From: Paracoccaceae bacterium
Lineage (GTDB): Bacteria; Pseudomonadota; Alphaproteobacteria; Rhodobacterales; Rhodobacteraceae
Assembly: GCA_007129775.1 (NCBI GenBank)
Contig: SKUV01000129.1
Span: forward strand, 1 to 13,678
Reading direction: 5' to 3'
Length of the DNA: 13,678 bases
A program made the translations under genes and the position numbers. The notes beneath the pieces were generated by a model, which was not told the DNA's origin, made no database searches, and saw only the letters and a list, made by a program, of their open reading frames with translations. Positions 7,757 to 13,678 of this stretch are shown piece by piece (the first letter of the stretch is position 1; the number at the start of each line of letters is the position of its first letter).

Positions 7757-9649
7757 TCAGGTGGCGGCGGCGCGGTCCGCGTCGGTCAGGGCCTCGGGCA
7801 GGTCATCGAAGCTGGCGTAATTCAGGTCATAGAGCTTGGCGTAAAGGCCGCCGCGAGCCATCAGCGTGCCGTGATCGCCCTCTTCGATCTTGCTGCCCTG
7901 TTGCAGCACCACGATCCGGTCGGCGGTGCGGATCGTTGCGAGCCGATGGGCGATCACCAGCCCGGTGCGGCCTTCGAGCAGACGTTCCAGCGCCTTCTGG
8001 ATCTGCATCTCGGTATAGCTGTCGATATTGGCTGTCGCTTCGTCCAGCACGAGTATTTTCGCATCGGCGACGAGCGCGCGGGCGAAGCTGAGCAATTGCC
8101 GCTGGCCGAGGCTGAGGTTGGAGCCGCGTTCCTCCAGCCGGGTGGCGTAGCCTTCGGGCATGGCGGTGATGAAGTCATGCGCGCCCACCGCCTTTGCCGC
8201 CTCGATCACATCGTCATCCGAGGCCCAGTGCGATGAATAGCGGATGTTCTCCATCACCGTGCCGGTGAACAGATAGGGCTCCTGCAGGACCATGGCGATA
8301 TGGCGACCAAGGCTTTCCTGCGTCACGCTGCGCACGTCGCGCCCGCCCACCAGAACGGCGCCCGCCTGCACGTCGTAGAAGCGGTGGATCAGGGCGATGG
8401 AACTGGACTTGCCCGAACCGGTCGGGCCGACAAGGGCCACGCGTTCCCCGGATTTCACGCGAAAGCTCACGTCCTTCAGCACCGGCTGCGCCGGGTCATA
8501 GCCGAAGCTCACGTTGCGAAACTCCACCGATCCGTCGTCATCCGGCCCCAGCGGCACGGCATCGGCGGCGTCGGTCACATCCACCTCCACATCCAGCACC
8601 TCGGTCAGCCGGTGGCCCGAGGCCATGGCGCGCTGCATCACCGAATACTGCATGGTCAGCGACCGGATCGGATCGAAAAAACGCTGGATGTAGAACAGGA
8701 AGGCGACCATCACGCCCACCTCGATGCGGCCCGACACGACCATCAGCCCGCCGGCCACCACGACTGTTGCCATCGCGATACCGGTCAGGCTGTCGACGAT
8801 GGGGATCATGATCTGCGCCAGCCGCGAGGCGCGAAGCTGCGCCTGATAGGTGCGCCCGGCGAGCTTGCCGTAAAGATCCGCGTTCAGACGCTCGCGGCCT
8901 GTCGCCTGCACCGTGCGCACGCCGTGGATCGCCTCGGCCAGCGCGCCGTTTGTCAGCGAATTGGCCTCATGCGCCGCCATGAAGGCCGCCCGCGCCTTCG
9001 CCAGCCAAAGCACCCGCACCCCGAACAGGATCGGCAGCACCATGAGCACCAGCCCGGCAAGCTGCCAGTCGAGCCACAGCATCACCGCGATGATGCCGAT
9101 CAGCAGGGCGATGTCGCCGACCGACTGGATCGAGGTTTCCAGAAACTCCTGCATGGCGTTCACGTCGCCCTGCAGGCGCGACATCAGGCGTCCGACCTCG
9201 GTCTTGTCCATGAACGAGAGCGACACGCGCTGCAGATGCGAAAACATCTTGCGGCGGATGTCGAACAGCACGTTCTCCGCCATCTGGGCGGTCACGCGTT
9301 CCTGCACCAGCGAGGCGATATAGTTGATCACGATGGCGAGCGCGAAAAGCGCGACGATTCCGTAAAGCAACCCCGCCGGAGCGTCGGCCACCATGCCCCG
9401 GTCGATGGCCAGCCCGATCAGCAGCGGGATCGACAATTGCGACAGCGTGAAGACCAGCACCGCCGCCACCGCGATCCAGACCCTGCGCCGGTAGGGCCGC
9501 ACGAAGGCCCAGATGCGCTGCACCACGCGGCCGTCGAAGACGCGGCCGAACATCTCTTCCTCGATCCGGGTGGAGCCGACGACCGCGCGCATGCGGGGTC
9601 GTCCGTCGTCATGGGGGTCGCGCGGCTCGGTCGTGTGGGGTGTGGTCAT
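7757..9649 (-). CDS. ABC exporter half-transporter with non-canonical signature motif, second gene of a heterodimer pair
   Basis: This 630-aa type IV ABC exporter has six membrane segments in about residues 55-330, followed by an ATPase domain. Walker A GPTGSGKS is at 408-415, Q-loop Q456, Walker B ILVLDE at 532-537 with catalytic E537, and H568. The signature reads LSLGQ (512-516) instead of LSGGQ. ATG 9649-9647 overlaps the TGA of the upstream partner (ATGA), implying coupled translation and equal stoichiometry. With that partner, one ATP site (this Walker A/B plus the partner LSGGQ) is canonical and the other is degenerate, as in TM287/288- and BmrCD-like heterodimers. The substrate is unknown; drugs, lipids or peptides are all possible. 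Confidence 0.92.
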   Translation of the reverse strand: MTTPHTTEPRDPHDDGRPRMRAVVGSTRIEEEMFGRVFDGRVVQRIWAFVRPYRRRVWIAVAAVLVFTLSQLSIPLLIGLAIDRGMVADAPAGLLYGIVALFALAIVINYIASLVQERVTAQMAENVLFDIRRKMFSHLQRVSLSFMDKTEVGRLMSRLQGDVNAMQEFLETSIQSVGDIALLIGIIAVMLWLDWQLAGLVLMVLPILFGVRVLWLAKARAAFMAAHEANSLTNGALAEAIHGVRTVQATGRERLNADLYGKLAGRTYQAQLRASRLAQIMIPIVDSLTGIAMATVVVAGGLMVVSGRIEVGVMVAFLFYIQRFFDPIRSLTMQYSVMQRAMASGHRLTEVLDVEVDVTDAADAVPLGPDDDGSVEFRNVSFGYDPAQPVLKDVSFRVKSGERVALVGPTGSGKSSSIALIHRFYDVQAGAVLVGGRDVRSVTQESLGRHIAMVLQEPYLFTGTVMENIRYSSHWASDDDVIEAAKAVGAHDFITAMPEGYATRLEERGSNLSLGQRQLLSFARALVADAKILVLDEATANIDSYTEMQIQKALERLLEGRTGLVIAHRLATIRTADRIVVLQQGSKIEEGDHGTLMARGGLYAKLYDLNYASFDDLPEALTDADRAAAT

Positions 9650-11490
9650 CGTGCCGCCTCCGCCGGGGGGGGCGCATCGTTCATCTGAAGATCGTGCAGC
9701 GCCTTGTAGCGACCGCCCAGCGCCAGAAGCTCGGCATGGGTGCCCTGCTCGACGATGCGGCCGTTGTCCATGAACAGGATGCGGTCCGCGTGCTTCAGGC
9801 TCGCGAGCCGGTGCGCCACGATCAGCGTGACGCGATCCTTGGCATAGGTCTTGAGCGCCTCGCGCATCCGGCTTTCGGTGCCGGCGTCGATGGCGGCCGT
9901 GCTGTCGTCGAGGATCAGGACGGCGGGTTCCATCATCAGCGTGCGCGCGATGGACAGCCGCTGGCGCTGGCCGCCCGACAGCGACACGCCGCGCTCGCCC
10001 ACCACGGTGCGGTATTGCTGGGGCAGGCCCAGAACATAGTCATGAAGCTGCGCGGAGTCCGCGACACCGCGGATCCGTTGATCTTCGGTGAAGGGGGCGG
10101 CATAGGCGATGTTGTTCTCGATCGTCGTGGTGAAGAGGAATCCGTCCTGCTGCACGATCGCAACGGCCTGCCGGACCGATGCCAGCGTCGCGTCGCGGAT
10201 ATCCTGCCCGTCGATGGTGATCGCGCCTTCGGTCACATCGTAGAACCGCGGCAGCAGATGCATGAGCGTGGTCTTGCCCGCCCCGGGCGCGCCGAGGATG
10301 CCGACCGTCTCGCCGCGCTTGGCCTCGAAGGAGATGCCGGATACCGCCGGGCGGTCGCCCCCGCCGCGATAGGCGAAGCCCACGTTTTCCAGCCGCAGGG
10401 TGCCGTCGGTGATCTCCAGATCGCGGGCGTCGGGCGCGTCGTCAATCTCGTTCGGCATGTCGAGCAGCTGGAACAGCCTTGTGCCGCAGGTCGAGGCCCG
10501 GGCGTAGGCATTGACCATCAGTCCCAGTTGCCGGACGGGCATCTGCAGGATCGTCATGAAGGTCAGGAAGGTGGCCAGCGTGCCCACCGTGATCTCGCCC
10601 GCCGCCACCTGCTGCCCGCCGTAAAGCAGCACCAGACCCATGGCGACGAAGAAGGCCAGCGTCATCGCCGAGGTGTTGCGCACGCGCAGGTCGATCCGGC
10701 GGTGGCTGAGTTCGAGCGCATCCTTCGAGGCGCGGTCGAATTTCGCCATCTCGTGATCGCGCGCGGCGAAGGCGCGCACCACGCGGATTCCGGCGAGGTT
10801 TTCCTCCATCACCTGGCTGAGCACGCCCAGCTTTTCCTGCAACATCAGCCAGGTCCGGCGCAGGGCCAGCCGCATGACCGAACTGCGCCACGCCGCGAAG
10901 GGCACGAACGACAGCGCCAGAAGCCCCAGCACGAGGTTGGTGGACAACAGCATCCACGCCCCGATCGCGATCAGCAGAGTCAGCAGCAGAGTGCGGACGA
11001 GCGCGGTGGAAAAATACATCCGCACCCCTTCGAGGTCGAGCATCCCCACGGTGATCAGGTCGCCCGAATGGGTGCGGTCGTGAAACGAGAACGGCAGGCG
11101 CAGGATTTTTTCGTAGATGGCCTTGCGCATGTCCTGCGCCAGCGCATGGCCCACGGATTCCGCGGAATAGTTCTGCACCAGCGTGAACAGCCCGCGCAGC
11201 ACGCTCGCTGCCAGAAGCGTCAGCGCGATGAAGACAAGCGCCCGCGCGTCAGGGCTGTCGCCGGCCATTTCAAGGGTCGTGTCGACCGCACGGCCGAGGA
11301 TCACCGGGATCGACAGTTGCATCAGCACCGCCGGCACCGTCGCGGCGAAGGCCAGACCGGCGCGCCAGCGGTAGCGAAAGCACATCCGGGTGATACGGGC
11401 GATCGCCCCGACACCCTGCCGGGTCTCGATGCTGGCCGTCCGCCGGAACGCCCGTTCTGTCGGGGCGACGGGTCGGGGTGTCACTGTCAT
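9646..11490 (-). CDS. ABC exporter half-transporter with Asp replacing the catalytic Glu, first gene of a heterodimer pair
   Basis: This 614-aa half-transporter has six membrane segments within about 45-320. Its ATPase domain has Walker A GAPGAGKT at 400-407, Q-loop Q448, a canonical signature LSGGQ at 504-508, Walker B LILDD at 525-529 and H560. Position 529, normally the catalytic glutamate, is aspartate, which is typical of the degenerate-site subunit of heterodimeric exporters. It ends with TGA 9648-9646 inside the start codon of the second gene. The 5' flank is the 311-bp region to the right; no convincing -35/-10 pair was found directly upstream. Confidence 0.92.
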   Translation of the reverse strand: MTVTPRPVAPTERAFRRTASIETRQGVGAIARITRMCFRYRWRAGLAFAATVPAVLMQLSIPVILGRAVDTTLEMAGDSPDARALVFIALTLLAASVLRGLFTLVQNYSAESVGHALAQDMRKAIYEKILRLPFSFHDRTHSGDLITVGMLDLEGVRMYFSTALVRTLLLTLLIAIGAWMLLSTNLVLGLLALSFVPFAAWRSSVMRLALRRTWLMLQEKLGVLSQVMEENLAGIRVVRAFAARDHEMAKFDRASKDALELSHRRIDLRVRNTSAMTLAFFVAMGLVLLYGGQQVAAGEITVGTLATFLTFMTILQMPVRQLGLMVNAYARASTCGTRLFQLLDMPNEIDDAPDARDLEITDGTLRLENVGFAYRGGGDRPAVSGISFEAKRGETVGILGAPGAGKTTLMHLLPRFYDVTEGAITIDGQDIRDATLASVRQAVAIVQQDGFLFTTTIENNIAYAAPFTEDQRIRGVADSAQLHDYVLGLPQQYRTVVGERGVSLSGGQRQRLSIARTLMMEPAVLILDDSTAAIDAGTESRMREALKTYAKDRVTLIVAHRLASLKHADRILFMDNGRIVEQGTHAELLALGGRYKALHDLQMNDAPPPAEAAR

Positions 11491-11582
11491 GCCGCCCAGA
11501 TGTTACTTCCCGGCAGGTTGCAAGGCTGCCATTTCAACGACTTCGGCGCGAGTGTGGGCGAGTCTTGTGCCGTTTGCAAGGC

Positions 11583-11613
11583 CGCCTCGCCGCCCTGGCG
11601 GGGCCGCGAGGCG
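11583..11613. repeat. GC-rich hairpin-forming inverted repeat
   Basis: CGCCTCG (11583-11589) and CGAGGCG (11607-11613) are perfect inverted arms, with a nested CCGCC/GGCGG. No T-tract follows on either strand, so it is not assigned as a terminator. Confidence 0.35.
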
Positions 11614-11710
11614 CGCCCGTCAGCGCGCGCAGCGTGTCACGGGTGGTGTATGGTCGCCGGAATCGGAGCGACGTGAGAGAACATTGCGCTCTGAAGCGTC
11701 GTAAATCGCC

Positions 11711-11738
11711 TTGCCCGCTCCGCGCGCTCACATATTCT
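11711..11738 (+). promoter_or_regulatory. Possible promoter of the Lrp-family remnant
   Basis: TTGCCC (11711-11716), a 16-nt spacer and TATTCT (11733-11738), four of six matches each, lie about 65 nt before the ATG at 11802. This is an AT-richer island in a GC-rich gap. The call rests on sequence match alone. Confidence 0.35.
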
Positions 11739-11801
11739 TCGCAGCGAACGCTCCTCGTCCTTTACATGGCGACTCGCGTGGACTTCGGGCGAGGGGGGGA
11801 C

Positions 11802-12163
11802 ATGCGCGAACAACCACGGCTCGACCCGGCGGACATGCGTATCCCGAGCGCCATTCGGCGGCATGGGCAGCTGAGCAAGACCAAGCTTGCCGAGATCGTG
11901 AACCTTTCGCCCACGCCGTGCCGGGAGCGTTTGTCGCGGTTGCGCGCTGCGGGCTATATCCGCGGCAATCACGCCGATATCGCCCTTGACCGGGTTGTTG
12001 ACACGGCGCGCGTCATCGTCGCTGTTTCGCTGAACTCCCATCGCAAGACCGACTTCGTCCGCTTCGAGACCCGTATCAGATCGGTGGACGAGTTCATCAA
12101 TCGCGTCGCGACCGGTGGCGGCTCGATTATGTGATGACGGTCGTGACCCCCGGCCTCAATGCC
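11802..12163 (+). pseudogene. Lrp/AsnC-family transcriptional regulator, frameshifted and 3'-truncated remnant
   Basis: ATG 11802 follows a G-rich SD (GAGGGGGGG). The N-terminal helix-turn-helix is recognisable (QLSKTKLAEIVNLSPTPC, then RERLSRLRAAGYIRG), followed by the start of the RAM domain (VIVAVSLNSHRKTDF). The frame stops at TGA 12132-12134. Skipping one missing base at about 12122 restores ATGGG-x-DYVMTVV, the conserved RAM strand, in the next frame. After about ten more codons the Lrp sequence gives way abruptly to an unrelated DmdA-like segment, so roughly the last quarter of the regulator is gone. Other family positions look eroded: a proline inside helix 1 (RIPSAI) and CRERL where CWERL-type is usual. 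It probably regulated a neighbouring operon and is now non-functional. Confidence 0.75.
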
Positions 12164-12373
12164 AAGGGCGGTAACCTGAACGATCCGATCGCGCTGAAGC
12201 TGGGCGAGAACCATCTCTGGCTGTCGCTGGCCAACAGCGAAATCCTGCTCTGGGCGCAGGGCGATATTTCGGAGCCCGATGTCTCGCGCTTGCAGTTGCA
12301 GGGTCCGAAATCGGGCCGGATCATGCAGGCGCCTTTCGACGATGACATGCTGGATCTGCGCTATTTCCGGTTT
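12164..12373 (+). pseudogene. Internal fragment of a DmdA/GcvT-family aminomethyltransferase
   Basis: About 70 codons, starting KGGNLNDPIALKLGENH, continuing WLSLANSEILLWAQG and DISEPDVS and ending QLQGPKSGRIMQ and LDLRYFRF, match the central folate-binding region of GcvT-type enzymes and especially DMSP demethylase (DmdA)-like members. Both ends are missing. About ten residues normally present between WAQG and the ISEPDVS motif are also absent (join at 12262/12263), so it has suffered at least three deletions. It is in frame with both the last Lrp codons and the 3' part of the OsmC remnant, forming a 223-codon open frame (12131-12802) that looks like a gene but is a deletion mosaic. Whether the parent gene was a true DMSP demethylase cannot be told from the fragment. 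Confidence 0.65.
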
Positions 12374-12380
12374 TGCGAAA

Positions 12381-12802
12381 CGTCGCCGCGCGCCCACGCC
12401 GGAGCCCGGAAAGTTCTCCAGCGCACATTCGGTGCAATTCAGCAGCGCCCACGAACTGCCCGTGGTTGCCGCCCCCGACCGGGGGGCGGCAACCCGCGCC
12501 ATACCAACCCCGAGCAAGCCCTCGCGGCGGCCCTGTCAAGCTGCCACATGATGATGTTCCTTGCACTTTGCGCCAAGGCGGGCTGGCCCGTGGCCAGCAA
12601 TCACGATCATGCCGAGGCCCATCTGGGCAAGAATGCGAAAGGGCAGATGTCGGCCACGCGGATCGACCTGGATCCGGTTGTCCGTTTCGATACCGGCTTT
12701 GCCGTGGCGGCGGAAAAACTCGCGCAGATGCATGACAGGGCGCATCGCTATTGCTTCATCGCCAATACTCTGGCCGATTGCGTGGAAATCAACGTAAACT
12801 GA
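12381..12802 (+). pseudogene. OsmC-family peroxiredoxin-like protein, 5'-truncated and frameshifted
   Basis: The N-terminal part is readable in one frame (TPEPGKFSSAHSVQFSSAHE, then PVVAAPDRG). After the six-G run at 12481-12486 the match continues in another frame (NPRHTNPEQALAAALSSCHM to the TGA at 12800-12802). Adding one G joins them. The two OsmC redox cysteines are visible, in ALSSCHMM and RYCFIAN. No start codon is left; the 5' end abuts the DmdA-like fragment at about 12374-12380. Intact members are cytoplasmic thiol peroxidases of about 140-150 aa. The C-terminal half is well conserved, so the loss may be recent or partly a base-call problem. Confidence 0.7.
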
Positions 12803-12824
12803 CGCCGGAAAGGGGGGCGCATCC

Positions 12825-13628
12825 GTGACGTCCGAAACCGATATCCTGCTGCGCGCGCCGTCTTGCGACGGTATCCTGCGCCTGACCCTGAACGACGCCG
12901 CGCGCCGCAACGCGCTGTCCGAGGCGATGCTGACAGACCTGGGCGCGGCCCTTGCCGAGGCGGGCGCGGACAGTGCGACACGGGTGATCGTTCTGGCGGC
13001 CAACGGGCCTGCGTTCTGCGCGGGCCACGACCTGAAGGAACTGACCGCTGCACGCGCCGCCCCCGACAGCGGGCGCGCCTTTTTCGCAAGGATCGTGGCG
13101 CAGTGCGCGCAGGTCATGCAAGCCATCGTGAATTGCCCCAAGCCGGTGATCGCCGAGGTCCGGGGCGTCGCCACCGCCGCCGGCTGCCAGTTGGTGGCAA
13201 GCTGCGATCTGGCCATGGCGGCCGACAGCGCGAGGTTCAGCACGCCGGGCGTGCATATCGGACTTTTCTGTTCCACCCCGATGGTGGCCCTGTCGCGCAA
13301 TGTGGCCGACAAGCATGCGATGGAGATGCTGTTGACGGGCGACATGATGCCGGCCGCCCGCGCCGCCGAGATCGGGCTGGTAAATCACGCCCTCCCCGAA
13401 GCCGATCTGACCCGCGCGACGATGGACATGGCCCGCCGGATCGCGTCGAAATCCGCCATGACCCTCGCCACCGGCAAACGCGCATTCTACGCGCAGCGGC
13501 AGATGCCGCTGGCCGAGGCCTATGCCTACGCAAGCCGGGTAATGGTGGACAACATGCTGGCCCATGACGCGGAGGAAGGCATCGGCGCCTTCATCGAAAA
13601 GCGCGCGCCGCAATGGCAGGATCGGTAA
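12825..13628 (+). CDS. Crotonase-fold enoyl-CoA hydratase/isomerase family protein, ECHDC3-like
   Basis: The product is 267 aa from GTG 12825, with AAGGGGGG about 8 nt upstream, and is intact. The crotonase fold is clear: FCAGHDL at 64-70 (oxyanion-hole and CoA-binding region) and GVATAAGCQLVASCDLAMA at 114-132. The two glutamates of classical enoyl-CoA hydratase are both absent, with Q122 at the Glu144 position and G142 at the Glu164 position (rat numbering). The stretch FSTPGVHIGLFCSTP and the C-terminus MVDNMLAHDAEEGIGAFIEKR are characteristic of the ECHDC3 group, whose reaction is poorly defined. It is followed 18 nt later by a probable acyl-CoA synthetase gene, suggesting joint action on an acyl-CoA. 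Canonical hydratase activity should not be assumed. Confidence 0.9.
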   Translation: MTSETDILLRAPSCDGILRLTLNDAARRNALSEAMLTDLGAALAEAGADSATRVIVLAANGPAFCAGHDLKELTAARAAPDSGRAFFARIVAQCAQVMQAIVNCPKPVIAEVRGVATAAGCQLVASCDLAMAADSARFSTPGVHIGLFCSTPMVALSRNVADKHAMEMLLTGDMMPAARAAEIGLVNHALPEADLTRATMDMARRIASKSAMTLATGKRAFYAQRQMPLAEAYAYASRVMVDNMLAHDAEEGIGAFIEKRAPQWQDR

Positions 13629-13645
13629 GTGGCAGGATCGGCGAG
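13614..13645 (+). repeat. 16-bp tandem duplication across the stop codon of the crotonase gene
   Basis: TGGCAGGATCGGTAAG (13614-13629) is followed directly by TGGCAGGATCGGCGAG (13630-13645); 14 of 16 bases match. The first copy contains the TAA stop and the second ends 1 nt before the ATG of the next gene, supplying its leader. Confidence 0.7.
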
Positions 13646-13646
13646 C

Positions 13647-13678
13647 ATGCCTTCCAATCCCTATGACATCGGGCTCGA
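13647..13678 (+). CDS. N-terminus of a probable AMP-binding acyl-CoA synthetase (partial)
   Basis: Ten codons from ATG 13647 read MPSNPYDIGL before the window ends. NPYDIGL followed by an acidic residue is a common opening of fatty-acyl-CoA ligases of the AMP-binding family in proteobacteria, and the position just after a crotonase-family gene fits. The evidence is a short match plus context, so the assignment is tentative. Confidence 0.45.
   Translation, partial: MPSNPYDIGL

Larger units (their letters stand above)
11491..11801. other. Intergenic region between divergent exporter and Lrp-remnant genes
   Basis: This 311-bp stretch contains no supportable gene. It holds a possible rightward promoter (11711-11738) and an inverted repeat (11583-11613). 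The open frame running through it from 11478 is low-complexity and Arg-rich, and reads as the upstream extension of the Lrp frame rather than as a protein. Confidence 0.6.

Noticed and set aside
8300..9688. 462-codon plus-strand open frame
   Set aside because: Antisense shadow of the second exporter gene; His/Arg-rich with no domain features.
11491..11570. Leftward promoter for the ABC exporter pair
   Set aside because: A TAACAT -10-like box is visible on the minus strand, but no -35 element is found at 16-18 nt.
9640..11676. 678-codon plus-strand open frame opposite the ABC exporter gene
   Set aside because: Its Arg/Gln/His-rich composition is the antisense shadow of a GC-biased coding frame; the minus strand encodes a full ABC transporter with all motifs.
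11478..11801. Upstream part of the open frame leading into the Lrp remnant
   Set aside because: Low-complexity Arg/Ser-rich translation with no Lrp similarity; the Lrp start is at 11802 behind an SD.

Overview
The window comes from a GC-rich alphaproteobacterium, most likely a Rhodobacterales / Roseobacter-group organism. The evidence is the very high GC with strong G/C third-position bias, the gene families present, a remnant of a DmdA-type (DMSP demethylase-like) aminomethyltransferase, and a UgpC/MalK-type sugar ABC system under an IclR-family regulator. No RNA genes, insertion sequences or CRISPR arrays were seen.

Left third (1-6570): a sugar or sugar-acid catabolic locus. On the minus strand, in transcription order, lie an IclR-SMP-30 (gluconolactonase) single-chain fusion, a UgpC/MalK-type ABC ATPase, a short-chain dehydrogenase and a periplasmic solute-binding protein that runs off the left edge. 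Divergent on the plus strand are an enolase-superfamily dehydratase/cycloisomerase and an HSL-type esterase. The enzymes fit an oxidative, non-phosphorylating route: sugar to lactone by the SDR, lactone to aldonate by the SMP-30 domain, aldonate to 2-keto-3-deoxy acid by the enolase-superfamily enzyme. A 17-bp operator-like motif, TTGAAAC-NNNN-TTCCAA, occurs three times at the two promoter regions of this locus. The fusion protein is its obvious candidate ligand. Three genes here carry an apparent lesion: an in-frame TAG in the binding protein, a 1-nt loss near the ATPase start, and a 1-nt loss near the end of the enolase-superfamily gene.

Middle (6646-11490): a DUF4236 + TPR-like protein on the plus strand, then, convergent to it, a translationally coupled pair of ABC exporter half-transporters whose motif asymmetry indicates a heterodimer with one degenerate ATP site.

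Right (11491-13678): a 311-bp intergenic stretch, then a decayed mosaic in which the 5' two-thirds of an Lrp/AsnC regulator, an internal piece of a DmdA/GcvT-family gene and an OsmC-family gene lacking a proper start are abutted by deletions. After it come an intact ECHDC3-like crotonase-fold protein and the first ten codons of a probable acyl-CoA synthetase. Several single-base lesions lie in or beside G/C runs, so sequencing error and genuine decay must be separated. The large deletions in the right-hand mosaic cannot be explained by homopolymer miscalls.
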